A DNA stretch of 32,932 nt from Oscillatoriales cyanobacterium PMM_0019. Its GTDB lineage: Bacteria > Cyanobacteriota > Cyanobacteriia > Cyanobacteriales > CASBRB01. Position numbers and translations under genes: made by a program. Positions 1 to 9,058 of the stretch are shown here, piece after piece. Position 1 is the stretch's first letter. Each line of letters opens with the position of its first letter. The stretch is taken from the NCBI GenBank assembly GCA_949127975.1, contig CASBRB010000181.1, positions 1-32,932 of the forward strand, read 5' to 3'. The notes below the pieces were generated by a model. It worked only from the letters and a program-made list of their open reading frames with translations. It was not told where the DNA came from and did not search any database.

Positions 1-276
1 GGGCTAGGGGTGGGTTGCCCCTATATAAACTGAAAACTCTTAAAAATCTGCGACTATGAGAGAGCGCAGAGGGTCAACTAACGGAGGAACAAGCAAATTT
101 GTGCGAAAATATTGTAAAAACTAGATGTCGATGCTACCTCCAGGAGGCAGAGCCGACAATTTCCTTTTTTCCAGCCCGCCCCGGTGCCCCTACGAACCCG
201 CTATATATAGAGGCAGTACATAAGTCCTGTGTATATGTAAAAATCTAGATGGCTCGATCGGTACTGGGTGAACTAA
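1..276. repeat. Leader region with dispersed palindromic repeat fragments
   Basis: No gene is seen in these 276 bases. The first 25 bases carry the right half of a repeat found complete near 27569-27604 (ggggtgggttgccccta), so the window begins inside a repeat copy. Bases 183-240 hold related pieces: a CCCCTACGAACCCGCTATATATAG segment is followed by GAGGCAGTACATAAGTCCTG, which resembles the tail of the 27.6 kb copy. The kinase promoter should lie here, but I cannot pick a convincing -35/-10 pair. Confidence 0.5.
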
Positions 277-2895
277 ATGCTAGGGACAATACTTGGTGGG
301 CGCTACAAAATCATAGATTCATTAGGTAGCGGGGGGTTTGCGGAAACTTATCTGGCATCAGATATCCATCTGCCTAATCATCCTGTCTGTGTTGTCAAAC
401 GGCTTCAACCTAATGTTATTAATCCTACATCTTTGCACTTATTTGACAATGAAGCAAAAGTTCTCTACCAGTTAGGAAAACATGACCAAATCCCGCAACT
501 GTTAGCTCACTTTCAAGAAAATAAAGGATTTTATTTAGTTCAAGAATTTATTGAGGGACACGATCTTAGTGAAGAAATAACCCCAGGTACGCGCCAAATT
601 GAAGATTATGTGATTAAATTTTTGCAAGATATTTTAAAAATATTAGAGTTTGTCCATGAAAACAATGTCATTCACCGGGATATTAAACCCTCTAATATCA
701 GACGGAGAAAAGATGGAAAAATTGTTTTAATTGACTTCGGAGGAGTGGCAATGGTTGTGAAGGCTCCGGAACAGGGTGTTCTCTCTATAGATGCATTGAA
801 TCCTATCGTGGGCACTCCCGCCTATATGCCAGCAGAACAAAAGCTTGGCAATCCGCAGTTTTGCAGCGATATCTATGGGGTGGGGGTAATTGGAATTTTG
901 GCTTTGACAGGTATTCCACCGCATAAATTACCAAAAGACTCCAATCAGGATTTTATCTGGCGAAATCAGGTACAGGTAAGCCAGAAGTTAGCAGATATTT
1001 TAAATAAAATGGTGCGCTATTCTTTTGAATGGCGCTACCAGTCAGTAATGGAAGTATTGGCAGAAATAGACTTATTAGTTAATGATTTAAACGTTTTGCA
1101 TTTGCCAAGTAATCAAAAGCCGCTGCCAACAGAGGAAACGATGACTTGGCAATTTAATCAAACTATAGAACCAGAAAATGAAGAAGCGGAAATTATTTTT
1201 AGTCAAGCGCAGGAGTTATTAAAATTAAAACAGTATTCTTCAGCACTGTCGGAGTTTGGCAAAGCAATTGCCATCAAGCCTGAATATGTTGAAGCTTGGT
1301 ATTACCAAGGCAATGCTTTAAAAAGTTTACAACGATATTCAGATGCGATCGCTTCCTATGATAAAGCACTCCAAATCGACCCTCAATATGCTGAAGTTTG
1401 GTATAACCGAGGCTTTGCTTTGTATAAATCGCGACAATACTCAGAAGCGATCGCATCCTATGATAGATCGATCGCAATCAACCCTGAATATGCCGAAGCT
1501 TGGAACAACCGAGGGAACGGGCTATATAAGTTAAAGCGATACCCAGAGGCAATCGCTTCATACGACAAAGCCCTGCAAATTCAACCTAACTATGCTGAAG
1601 CTTGGAATAATCGAGGTTGGGCTCTCAAGGAATTGCCAAAGTACATTCAAGCAATTGCCTCCTATGAAAAAGCCATTGAAATTAAACCTGACTTTGCTGT
1701 AGCTTGGTATAACCGAGGCTATGCACTATATCAATTGAAACGGTACTCTGATGCCATCGCCTCGTTTGATACAGCTATTAAAATACAGCCTAAGGATGCT
1801 GAAGCTTGGCATAACCGAGGCAATGCCCTATATAGATTACAAAGATATTATGAAGCACTCACTTCTTATGAAAAAGCCCTGCAAATTCAGCCTAACTATT
1901 TGGAGGCGTTGATTATGCGAGGCAATTTATTATATAAATTAAAACGTTATGAAGATACACTTGCTTCCTGTGACAAAGCAATTGAAATTCAGCCTAACCA
2001 TCCTGACGCTTGGCTTATCCGAGGCTGGGCGCTAGAAAACCTGGAACAGTATTTAGATGCGCTTCTCTGTTATAACAAACTCGTTCAAATTAACCCTGAC
2101 GATGCGGTAGTGTGGCATAGCAAAGGGAGTGCGCACTCTAAATTACAAGGATATTCAGATGCCCTTGTTGCTTATAATAAAGCAATTCAGATTAACCCTA
2201 AGTATGCGGTGGCGTGGCATAACCGAGGGGAGACGCTATATAATTTAGAACGGTACGAAGAAGCACTCGCATCCTATGATAAAGCCGTTGAAATCAAATC
2301 AGACAATGCTGTGGCGTGGCATAACCGAGGGTTGGTGCTAGAGAAATTGCAACGCTACTCGGAGGCGATCGTTTCCTATAAAGAAGCGGTTACAATTAAA
2401 CCTGACTATGCTGAAGCTTGGCATAACCGAGGCTGGGCGCTTTATAAAGTGCAAGATTACTCAGAAGCGCTTGTCTGTGAGGACAAAGCCATTCACATCA
2501 ATCCTGAAGATACTGTGGCTTGGTATCACCGAGGCTTAGTGCTAGATAAATTGAAATGCTACTCAGAGGCGATCGCTTCCTATGAAATAGCGGTTAAAAT
2601 TCAACCTGACTATTTTGAAGCTGGGTATAATCTAGGCATAGCCCTCAGCCATGTGCAACGCTACTCAGATGCCCTCGCCTCTTTTGACAAAGTTATTCAC
2701 ATTAAATCTGACTATGCTGAAGTATGGTATCATCGAGGTGTAGCTCTAGAAAACTTGCAACGTCACTTAGACGCACTTGCCTCTTATAACAGAGCGATTA
2801 AAATCAACCCCAATTACCAATCTGCCATAGAGAGTCGCACCCAATTGCAGAATAAATTGAATAAGCCGGGATGGCGAGGATGGTTAGGAAAATGA
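277..2895 (+). CDS. Serine/threonine protein kinase with C-terminal TPR array
   Basis: An 872-residue signalling protein. The N-terminal Hanks-type kinase domain (about residues 9-270) has a glycine loop GSGGF near 17-21, a lysine in VVK at 41, the catalytic loop HRDIKPSN at 133-140 with Asp135, and DFGG at 153-156, so all main catalytic residues are present. After a short linker, about 16 consecutive 34-residue TPR units run from about 302 to 860, each with the A-E-A-W / N-R-G / Y-x-x-A-I-A-S-Y-D-K-A pattern. Kinase-TPR fusions of this type are common in cyanobacteria; the TPRs probably hold partner proteins or substrates. No membrane segment is seen, so it is probably cytosolic. The stop codon overlaps the next gene as ATGA. 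The substrate is unknown. The near-identical TPR units make the gene prone to recombination and misassembly. Confidence 0.93.
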   Translation: MLGTILGGRYKIIDSLGSGGFAETYLASDIHLPNHPVCVVKRLQPNVINPTSLHLFDNEAKVLYQLGKHDQIPQLLAHFQENKGFYLVQEFIEGHDLSEEITPGTRQIEDYVIKFLQDILKILEFVHENNVIHRDIKPSNIRRRKDGKIVLIDFGGVAMVVKAPEQGVLSIDALNPIVGTPAYMPAEQKLGNPQFCSDIYGVGVIGILALTGIPPHKLPKDSNQDFIWRNQVQVSQKLADILNKMVRYSFEWRYQSVMEVLAEIDLLVNDLNVLHLPSNQKPLPTEETMTWQFNQTIEPENEEAEIIFSQAQELLKLKQYSSALSEFGKAIAIKPEYVEAWYYQGNALKSLQRYSDAIASYDKALQIDPQYAEVWYNRGFALYKSRQYSEAIASYDRSIAINPEYAEAWNNRGNGLYKLKRYPEAIASYDKALQIQPNYAEAWNNRGWALKELPKYIQAIASYEKAIEIKPDFAVAWYNRGYALYQLKRYSDAIASFDTAIKIQPKDAEAWHNRGNALYRLQRYYEALTSYEKALQIQPNYLEALIMRGNLLYKLKRYEDTLASCDKAIEIQPNHPDAWLIRGWALENLEQYLDALLCYNKLVQINPDDAVVWHSKGSAHSKLQGYSDALVAYNKAIQINPKYAVAWHNRGETLYNLERYEEALASYDKAVEIKSDNAVAWHNRGLVLEKLQRYSEAIVSYKEAVTIKPDYAEAWHNRGWALYKVQDYSEALVCEDKAIHINPEDTVAWYHRGLVLDKLKCYSEAIASYEIAVKIQPDYFEAGYNLGIALSHVQRYSDALASFDKVIHIKSDYAEVWYHRGVALENLQRHLDALASYNRAIKINPNYQSAIESRTQLQNKLNKPGWRGWLGK

Positions 2896-3272
2896 ACAGA
2901 CTAAAAAAATCAGAACAATTACTCCGAAATAACGAAATACAGAAGAATCTTTACAAGAAGTCACTTCTAGAAATGGCAGTCCAAATCTGGCAAATATACC
3001 CAACCGAGTCACTCTACCAAATCTTATCTAACTGGGGAGATATCGTAACTGTAGCTGAAGAAATACCTATACACGCACAGCGTTACTTTTCCTGGGCAAT
3101 CAACTTAGATGAAGGCTTTATTGATGAAGTTTTTGATTTAGAGGAATTTACTGCTGGGGAAAATTTGAGGATGGCGAGAGAAACTTATCAAAAAAACTCT
3201 AGCACAGACCTCCCGAATATACTGGAGGCTATGAAATGGTTCCTCAAGCAATTTAATTCTTTGCCAAATTAG
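2892..3272 (+). CDS. Small hypothetical protein coupled to the kinase gene
   Basis: I do not recognise this protein of about 126 residues. The ATG at 2892 overlaps the kinase TGA in an ATGA arrangement, with GAGGATGG just upstream, so I prefer it to the in-frame ATG at 2871 that would overlap the kinase by 25 bases. The start is basic and polar (MNRLKKSEQLL), followed by a helical, acidic stretch with many Trp, Tyr and Phe (QIWQIYP, YFSWAINLDEGFIDEVFDLEEF). There is no signal peptide or membrane segment. Translational coupling suggests a role tied to the kinase, for example a substrate or accessory protein, but this rests on position alone. Confidence 0.7.
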   Translation: MNRLKKSEQLLRNNEIQKNLYKKSLLEMAVQIWQIYPTESLYQILSNWGDIVTVAEEIPIHAQRYFSWAINLDEGFIDEVFDLEEFTAGENLRMARETYQKNSSTDLPNILEAMKWFLKQFNSLPN

Positions 3273-3405
3273 CACTAGCTGCCCACAGCTCTTATGCCTT
3301 GTCGTCAGAGCCGGTCGCTGGATAAGTTTATCCGGAACCACAGACAATTGACTAGACTGAAAATAACTGCTCGTGCGTTCAGCGCAGAACTGCTGATATA
3401 TACAA

Positions 3406-4233
3406 ATGCAAACTCTGGACAAATCACTGCAACAAACCGATCGCCCTCTGATTATAGCTGGAAAGACTTTCTCATCTCGCCTGATGACGGGTACAGGCAA
3501 ATATCGCAGCATTGAGGAAATGCAGCAAAGCATTGCAGCTAGCGGTTGCGAAATTGTTACTGTTGCCGTGCGTCGGGTGCAAACCTTAGCTCCTGGACAT
3601 GAAGGGCTGGCTGAAGCCTTGGATTGGAAAAAAATCTGGATGCTGCCTAACACTGCTGGCTGTCAAACTGCTGATGAGGCTATTAGGGTAGCACGATTAG
3701 GGAGAGAAATGGCTAAAATGTTGGGGCAAGAGGATAATAATTTTGTCAAGTTAGAAGTAATTCCTGATCCTAAGTATCTGCTGCCTGACCCAATTGGTAC
3801 ACTAGAAGCGGCAGAAAAGCTAGTAAAAGAAGGCTTTGCCGTGTTGCCTTATATTAATGCTGACCCAATGCTGGCTAAACGCCTAGAAGAAGTTGGTTGT
3901 GTGACGGTGATGCCCTTAGGTTCGCCTATCGGTTCAGGACAGGGAATCAAAAATGCTGCCAATATTCAAATAATTATTGACAATGCAGGTGTTCCTGTGG
4001 TAGTGGATGCTGGTATTGCTACGCCCAGTGAAGCAGCACAGGCGATGGAGATGGGGGCGGATGCTCTGCTGATTAATACGGCTATAGCCCAAGCCCAAAA
4101 CCCAGTAGCAATGGCTCGCGCTATGGGCATGGCAACCGAAGCGGGGCGTCTAGCTTACTTAGCCGGAAGGATTCCAGTTAAATCTTACGCCAGTGCCAGT
4201 TCCCCCTTAACTGGCAAGATATCTAGCCCGTAG
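3406..4233 (+). CDS. thiG: Thiazole synthase ThiG
   Basis: Thiazole synthase forms the thiazole phosphate half of thiamine from deoxyxylulose 5-phosphate, dehydroglycine and ThiS-thiocarboxylate in the cytosol. The 275-residue length fits the family, a TIM barrel. Seen in the sequence are the N-terminal [15 protein letters not shown] segment, TVAVRRV, LPNTAGC, the Schiff-base lysine in [16 protein letters not shown] (Lys115), [14 protein letters not shown] and the phosphate-binding [22 protein letters not shown]. It stands alone here, with no thiS, thiO or thiC nearby. No Shine-Dalgarno is obvious before the ATG and I saw no TPP riboswitch in the 133-base upstream gap. A weak in-frame alternative start cannot be excluded. 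Confidence 0.96.
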   Translation: MQTLDKSLQQTDRPLIIAGKTFSSRLMTGTGKYRSIEEMQQSIAASGCEIVTVAVRRVQTLAPGHEGLAEALDWKKIWMLPNTAGCQTADEAIRVARLGREMAKMLGQEDNNFVKLEVIPDPKYLLPDPIGTLEAAEKLVKEGFAVLPYINADPMLAKRLEEVGCVTVMPLGSPIGSGQGIKNAANIQIIIDNAGVPVVVDAGIATPSEAAQAMEMGADALLINTAIAQAQNPVAMARAMGMATEAGRLAYLAGRIPVKSYASASSPLTGKISSP

Positions 4234-4254
4234 CGTCTAGCAGTAGTTGTAGCA

Positions 4255-4411
4255 GTAGTTGTAGGTTGGGTTGAGGAACGAAACCCAACATCTTTAGGAC
4301 TTACGAACGCTGGGCATATATAGGGGCAACCACAGGGGGTTTGCCCCTACTCACCCGCTATATATAGTTGTAGGTTGGGTTGAGGAACGAAACCCAACAT
4401 CTTTAGGACTG
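4255..4411. repeat. Two copies of a GTAGGTTGGGTTGAGG repeat flanking a second repeat
   Basis: Bases 4261-4300 and 4370-4409 are near-identical copies of a repeat that contains GTTGGGTT and its complement AACCCAAC around a 9-base loop, an 8-bp hairpin. Between them, at about 4318-4367, lies a different dispersed element with a GGGGCAA/TTGCCCC hairpin. This fills most of the gap between thiG and psb34. Further copies lie at 26929 and, inverted, at 11121. Confidence 0.85.
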
Positions 4412-4558
4412 TAGCACCTTGACAGGGCTAGGATTTTAGCCCTAGCAAGGGACTTTAGTACCTACTACAAACGTTACTGAAAAATTTTTGTAAAGATTTG
4501 TTGCAAAATCTGTAATTGTTTGTTAATTTAGGTAAAGAAGTAAATGAGGATTTTGAAC

Positions 4559-4738
4559 ATGCGATATACAACCGAAGATGGTGGACGTCTTAATAACTTT
4601 GCTATTGAACCCAAGATGTATAAAGCAGAACCACCATCGAGCACTCAAAAGCGCAACTATGTAATCGTTGGCGCTGCAGCTCTGATACTGGTTAGCGGCT
4701 TAATGTTCGTTGCTTTCTCAGTATCGAGCATCAGCTAA
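4559..4738 (+). CDS. psb34: Psb34 (Ssl1498 family) photosystem II assembly protein
   Basis: A 59-residue protein with a soluble N-terminus (MRYTTEDGGRLNNFAIEPK) and a single C-terminal membrane helix (about residues 34-55, VIVGAAALILVSGLMFVAF). This matches the light-harvesting-like Ssl1498 family, now known as Psb34, which binds the CP47/RC47 side of photosystem II during assembly and shares the N-terminal style of high-light-inducible proteins. I chose the ATG at 4559 because family members begin MRYTTE and AGGA lies 8 bases upstream; the ATG at 4544 would add five residues. The protein stands alone and follows a repeat cluster. It is placed in the thylakoid membrane by family knowledge. 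Confidence 0.88.
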   Translation: MRYTTEDGGRLNNFAIEPKMYKAEPPSSTQKRNYVIVGAAALILVSGLMFVAFSVSSIS

Positions 4739-4836
4739 TCGGCAAACAACGAGCAGTACTCAGCTTGATGCCGCTAGTACCGATAGGCTGTAGTCAACAG
4801 CCTGGGGATTTTAGAAAGGTAAACCAGCGGCTTAAG

Positions 4837-6429
4837 CTAAGCTAAACTCACAGTTTCACGAATTTTTTCCTGGGGTAATTCCCTGGATAGCTTTGCCTCT
4901 TCTGCTAGAAACTCAGCCAACTGTGCTTCAATCTCGTTGCGCACAATCTGGCGATACTCTAGGAAATGCTCGTTGTGGGCGCAGACAGTGATGTAGTGGT
5001 CCCACACAGCAGGATTATTCTTAATAATACTAAACAGGTGGTGCCAGAACTTCCACCGCGTTGAGCGTTTCACACCCTGCCGCCAGATGACGATAGACAG
5101 CGCTCGCAAATCCACCCAGCTAGGGAATTTAAACGGAGTTTTTACCTTTGGCGCACCCAGCATCAAGAAACAGCGATAAGTGCGATCTAAATAGCGCTCC
5201 GGATCGTATAATTCCCAGAAAGCCTCCACATATTCGCGGGCAATTTCTTCCAGGGGTCGAGTTGGGATAAAATTCATCAAGGTAGTTTGGTTGATATTGC
5301 CATCGCTATGGCGCAACCGCCCTTCTTTTTCTAGGCGGTGCCAGAGTGCAGTATTGGGCAAAGCTTGCAGCATGGCGAAAGTAGTGGTAGGAATAGCTGT
5401 TTGCTCTGCAAACCGGGCAATCCGCGAACCCGATCCTGATTTTTCTCCATCAAAGCCAATAATAAAACCAGCAATCGGTCGCAACCCTGCCCGCGTCATC
5501 ATCTCCACAGCATCACTGAGAGGATTGCGCATATTCTGGAACTTCTTAGTTAGCTGTAAACTATCCTCGTCCGGCGTTTCAATTCCGATAAACACCGCAT
5601 CAAAAAAGCACTCTACCATTAACTCCATCAATTCCGGGTCTTGAGCCAAGTCAATGGAAGCTTCCGTATTAAACCGGAAGGGATACTGGTGTTCCGCTTG
5701 CCAAACTTTTAGCTCTTTGAGGAATAACTTGACATTGCGCTTATTGCCAATAAAGTTATCATCCACCATGAACACACCACGCCGCCACCCCAATTCGTAG
5801 AGGTAATTCAACTCTGCCAACAACTGTGCAGGAGTCTTAGTGCGGGGCTTCCGACCATAGAGAACAATAATATCACAGAATTCGCACTGGAAAGGACAAC
5901 CCCGCGAGAACTGTACAGACATCGAGTCATAAGCATCAAGCTCCAACAAGTCAAAGCGAGGAATAGGAGTGTTTGTGACATCTGGTTTTTCGCCGTTAGA
6001 GCGGAAAATACCACTGGTGTCACCCCGCTCAATTGCCTCTACAAACATTGGCAGCGTGATTTCCCCTTCATCCAGAATCATATAATCCGCACCCGCGTTA
6101 AGTGCTTCTTCAGGTACAGAAGTCGGATAGGGACCACCCACTGCTACCCGCTTACCGCGTCGCTTTGCTTCCCGAATTTGTTCTACTAAATCATCTTTCT
6201 GGACAATCATCGCTGAGAAGATGGCTACATCTGCCCATGCCCACTCCGCATCTGTCACAGGTCTAATATTTCGGTCTACAAGCTTGAAATCCCAAGCTTG
6301 AGGCAAAATTGCCGCCACTGTTACTAATCCTAAAGGTGGTAGCAGCACCTTGCGATCGACTAATTCCAGAATTTTTTCGTAAGACCAAAATGTTTTGGGA
6401 AATACGGGATAAATTAGCAAGACACGCAT
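4837..6429 (-). CDS. B12-binding-domain radical SAM protein
   Basis: A 530-residue enzyme with an N-terminal cobalamin-binding-like Rossmann domain (about 1-150) and a radical SAM domain whose CX3CX2C cluster motif is C178-PFQ-C182-EF-C185 within RGCPFQCEFCDIIVLYGRKP. The motif VFIGIETPD follows in the barrel, and a C-terminal region of the DUF4070 type carries YDPERYLDRTYR. Such proteins are architecturally related to methylases and cyclases such as HpnP and BchE, but the exact reaction is not readable here. It follows the cyclase-family gene by 49 bases on the same strand, so the two may be co-transcribed. A hopanoid C-2 methylase is one possibility that I cannot confirm. Confidence 0.88.
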   Translation of the reverse strand: MRVLLIYPVFPKTFWSYEKILELVDRKVLLPPLGLVTVAAILPQAWDFKLVDRNIRPVTDAEWAWADVAIFSAMIVQKDDLVEQIREAKRRGKRVAVGGPYPTSVPEEALNAGADYMILDEGEITLPMFVEAIERGDTSGIFRSNGEKPDVTNTPIPRFDLLELDAYDSMSVQFSRGCPFQCEFCDIIVLYGRKPRTKTPAQLLAELNYLYELGWRRGVFMVDDNFIGNKRNVKLFLKELKVWQAEHQYPFRFNTEASIDLAQDPELMELMVECFFDAVFIGIETPDEDSLQLTKKFQNMRNPLSDAVEMMTRAGLRPIAGFIIGFDGEKSGSGSRIARFAEQTAIPTTTFAMLQALPNTALWHRLEKEGRLRHSDGNINQTTLMNFIPTRPLEEIAREYVEAFWELYDPERYLDRTYRCFLMLGAPKVKTPFKFPSWVDLRALSIVIWRQGVKRSTRWKFWHHLFSIIKNNPAVWDHYITVCAHNEHFLEYRQIVRNEIEAQLAEFLAEEAKLSRELPQEKIRETVSLA

Positions 6430-6478
6430 AAAACCTCTTTTTTTTCAGGCTAGACAACAAAATCAACACCGAAAAATT

Positions 6479-7177
6479 TCACGGCACCAAAGCCATTACT
6501 GCGGCTGGTGAGCCAGAGCCATCTAACAAACGCAGGATACCGATAATCAAGGTAGTGCCCGTAGGCGTCAACTGGTTTAGATTAGCAAGATTCTCTAATA
6601 CTATGCGGGGTTTCTGCAAGACTAGGCGGTTGATAGCAAAGGTGCTATTTTGACCAGAATCTACTCCGTGAGTATCAATCCCCACGCCAACCACTTGACG
6701 TTCATCGAGCAAAAATTGGGTGGCATCATTGCTAAAACCTGGAAAATGTAAGCCAGCATTAGAGTTGAGGAACAGGGTAGGGTCTTGCCACTTTTCTTGC
6801 CAACCGGTGTATAATAAAACTATACTGCTTTTTGGGATATTACGGTATTTTTGCTCCCAAGCCCAGATATCGGCAAGACTCAACAGATAATCGGGATTGG
6901 CAGCAGATTGCGGACGAATATCAATTACTACTGCTGGCACAACTAGCGACTCGGCAGGATAGCGATCGATTCCCACCCCATCGGCGTAAAAACTTTTAGG
7001 CGCATTGATATGAGTAGAACTGTGTTCGCCTAGGGAGAAACTGCGCAAGTAATAACCATCATTTTCTAGTTGAGCTACTGTTTCAAATTCTACGGGTGGA
7101 TCTCCTGGCCATTGTGGGATATTTTGGTGGATGATATGACTTAGGTGAATTACTTTTGAATAAGCGATCGCTTTCAT
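6479..7177 (-). CDS. Cyclase-family (kynurenine formamidase-like) metal-dependent hydrolase
   Basis: A 232-residue protein of the cyclase/kynurenine formamidase fold. The N-terminal IHLSHIIHQNIPQWPGDPPVEFE and the metal motif HSSTHINAP (His52, His56, Asn58) identify the family; the usual motif is HxGTHxDxP, so Asn replaces Asp here. A later VVIDIRP and GVGIDTHGVDSG are also typical. Such enzymes hydrolyse amides or esters with Mn or Zn; the substrate is unknown, and no tryptophan-catabolism genes are nearby. The start MKAIAYSKV lies over a GCGATCGC site. It is upstream of the radical SAM gene by 49 bases, a likely operon. Confidence 0.87.
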   Translation of the reverse strand: MKAIAYSKVIHLSHIIHQNIPQWPGDPPVEFETVAQLENDGYYLRSFSLGEHSSTHINAPKSFYADGVGIDRYPAESLVVPAVVIDIRPQSAANPDYLLSLADIWAWEQKYRNIPKSSIVLLYTGWQEKWQDPTLFLNSNAGLHFPGFSNDATQFLLDERQVVGVGIDTHGVDSGQNSTFAINRLVLQKPRIVLENLANLNQLTPTGTTLIIGILRLLDGSGSPAAVMALVP

Positions 7178-7609
7178 AAAGATATGTTTATGTACAAGGG
7201 CATAGCCTGCCGTTCGTAGTGAGGGCTTTAGCCCTTACCCATTGATAGCGGAGAGAGTTAATCTGACAAGAGTTGTTTCCATTACCGATGACGGTTTTAC
7301 AGGTGGTAAGTTCCTGGTTGAGAAAATTATCTGCCTCAATGATAAACGTAGCAGGACTTACGGAACTACACTACATATAGTGGTTCGTAGGGGCAATCCC
7401 CCTGTGGTTGCCCCTATATATGCTACATATAGTGGTTCGTAGGGGCAATCCCCCTGTGGTTGCCCCTATATATGCCCAGTGTGCGTAAGTCTTGCGTAGG
7501 TTAGTAGTGAGGACTTTAGTCCTCACTACCTTACCCTATAGCCAGGCAACTGCAATTAAAGTTATAAAATATACATGGTATTACGCAATCAACCGATAAG
7601 AGTGTAGAT
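7178..7609. repeat. Repeat-rich intergenic region with a 52-bp tandem duplication
   Basis: Bases 7371-7422 and 7423-7474 are head-to-tail copies of one 52-bp unit, each with an 8-bp AGGGGCAA/TTGCCCCT hairpin. Two copies of the GTAGTGAGG(G/A)CTTTAG family lie at about 7215-7238 and 7503-7531. A TTG-started reading frame at 7242-7442 runs into the tandem repeats; its first 35 codons (VVSITDDGFTGGKF) look protein-like, so it may be a gene remnant, but I do not call it a gene. Confidence 0.75.
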
Positions 7610-8224
7610 ATGGGCTTTTATTCACAAGTTATTTTTCCCCGTTTAATCGACTTAACTATGTCTACCTCCCCAATGGGAAACTATCGTCAGGATATCTTGT
7701 CTGATGTTCAAGGAGAGGTGTTAGAAATTGGGTTTGGCACAGGGTTGAATTTGCCTTATTACCCAAAACACATTAAAAAAATCACGGTTATCGAGCCAAA
7801 TCCGGGAATGAAACCTCTGGCTGGAAAACGCATTCAAAAATCTGATATCAAAGTAGAAAATTTCGTCCTCCAAGGTGAAGAACTTCCTTTTGCGGATGAA
7901 AGTTTTGATAGCGTGGTAAGTACCTGGACACTATGTAGCATAGCCAATATTGACCAAGCCTTGAGGCAAATCCATCGGGTACTCAAGCCAGAAGGAAGGT
8001 TTTTTGTTCTAGAGCATGGTTTGAGCGATGATCCCAAAGTGGAAGTCTGGCAAAATCGATTGAATCCTATCCAGAAAGTCGTTGGTGATGGTTGCCATCT
8101 CAATCGCAACATCAAACAGTTAATCGAAAACAACCAGTTTAAGTTTCTCGAGCTAGAGCAATTTTACATGGCTGACTTGCCCAAGTTTGTGGGATATATG
8201 TATAAGGGCATAGCCACCAAATAA
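7610..8224 (+). CDS. Class I SAM-dependent methyltransferase (METTL7-like)
   Basis: A 204-residue Rossmann-fold methyltransferase. Motif I is VLEIGFGTGLNLPYY (about residues 38-52), the acidic end of strand 2 is TVIEPNPGM, motif IV lies in FDSVVSTWTLCSI, and HRVLKPEGRFFVLEH follows. The order and wording resemble small membrane-lipid or thiol methyltransferases of the UbiE/METTL7 group. The N-terminal stretch MGFYSQVIFPRLIDLTMS is typical of that group. It stands alone between repeat clusters; the substrate is unknown. Confidence 0.88.
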   Translation: MGFYSQVIFPRLIDLTMSTSPMGNYRQDILSDVQGEVLEIGFGTGLNLPYYPKHIKKITVIEPNPGMKPLAGKRIQKSDIKVENFVLQGEELPFADESFDSVVSTWTLCSIANIDQALRQIHRVLKPEGRFFVLEHGLSDDPKVEVWQNRLNPIQKVVGDGCHLNRNIKQLIENNQFKFLELEQFYMADLPKFVGYMYKGIATK

Positions 8225-8239
8225 CATTGGCAAGCCTTT

Positions 8240-8347
8240 CGTAGTAAGGCTAACGCCCTTACTGAGGGCTTTAGCCCTCACTACCAACCAAGATGCCGTT
8301 CGTAGTAAGGGCTAAAGCCCTTACTGAGGACTAAAGTCCTCACTACG
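8240..8347. repeat. Cluster of GTAAGGGCTAAAGCCCTTAC palindromes
   Basis: Two adjacent units, each with back-to-back hairpins of the type GTAAGGGCT-AA-AGCCCTTAC and GAGGACT-AA-AGTCCTC, fill the gap before ccmP. The same family recurs near 7215, 7503, 20998 and 22386. It is probably a non-autonomous dispersed repeat and could also act as a terminator for the methyltransferase gene. Confidence 0.85.
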
Positions 8348-8377
8348 AACCTAAAATACAACAGGGAGATTGAGACA

Positions 8378-9019
8378 TTGGGTATAGAATTGCGAAGTTA
8401 TGTATTTCTAGACAACTTGCAACCTCAGCACGCGGCTTACATGGGTACGGTAGCACTAGGGTTCCTGCCATTGCCAGGAGACGCTTCCTTGTGGATTGAA
8501 ATCTCACCGGGAATAGAAATTAACCGGATTACCGATATCGCTCTGAAATCCACCTCAGTACGTCCAGGCGTGCAGGTTGTCGAACGACTTTACGGACTTT
8601 TAGAGATTCATTCTAGCAGACAGGGGGACGTCCGAGCTGCGGGAAAGGCAATTTTAGAGGCATTAGGAGTAAGTGAACGTGAGTGCCTCAAGCCCCGCGT
8701 TATTTCTAGCCAGATTATCCGCAACATCGATGCCCACCAAACCCAACTCATTAATCGTACTCGACGCGGACAGATGATTTTAGCAGGGCAAACGCTTTAT
8801 GTGTTAGAAGTGCAACCTGCTGCCTACGCCGCCTTAGCTGCAAACGAAGCAGAGAAAGCCGCCTTGATTAACATCCTTGAGATTGGCGCTGTCGGTAGTT
8901 TCGGACGCCTCTACCTAGGAGGAGAAGAACAGAATATTTTAGCAGCTTCTAGAGCAGTGCTAACGGCAATTGAAAACGTGGTTGGGCGCGAACAACCTAG
9001 CCGTGGGCGAAATGAATAG
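8378..9019 (+). CDS. ccmP: Carboxysome shell protein CcmP (tandem BMC domains)
   Basis: A 213-residue protein made of two bacterial-microcompartment domains (about 1-100 and 108-205), the length and start ([20 protein letters not shown]) of CcmP. CcmP forms double-stacked pseudohexameric trimers with a gated central pore in the beta-carboxysome shell. The start is TTG at 8378, with AGGGAG nine bases upstream and no suitable ATG nearby. The gene lies outside any ccmKLMN cluster, as is usual for ccmP. A repeat cluster lies immediately upstream, leaving only about 30 bases for leader sequence, so the promoter must lie in or beyond the repeats. Confidence 0.9.
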   Translation: MGIELRSYVFLDNLQPQHAAYMGTVALGFLPLPGDASLWIEISPGIEINRITDIALKSTSVRPGVQVVERLYGLLEIHSSRQGDVRAAGKAILEALGVSERECLKPRVISSQIIRNIDAHQTQLINRTRRGQMILAGQTLYVLEVQPAAYAALAANEAEKAALINILEIGAVGSFGRLYLGGEEQNILAASRAVLTAIENVVGREQPSRGRNE

Positions 9020-9058
9020 AGGAAAATTTTTACAGAGAAAGCTAAGAAAAAATAAAAT

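Noticed and set aside
3138-3653. A 171-codon minus-strand frame opposite thiG
   Set aside because: It overlaps the well-supported start of thiG and the preceding gene; the composition is Cys/Ser-rich and unlike a protein family.
4255-4411. CRISPR-like alternation of repeats
   Set aside because: Only two copies of one repeat with another repeat between them; there are no uniform spacers or cas genes.
4440-4558. HLR1/RpaB-type box upstream of psb34
   Set aside because: TGTAAA and TGTAAT occur but are 16 bases apart, not at the spacing expected of an HLR1 direct repeat.
4837-6429. Hopanoid C-2 methylase HpnP
   Set aside because: The architecture fits, but many cyanobacterial B12/radical SAM proteins share it and no hopanoid genes are nearby.
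7242-7442. A 66-codon TTG-started frame
   Set aside because: It ends inside the 52-bp tandem repeats, has no ribosome-binding site and matches no family I know.
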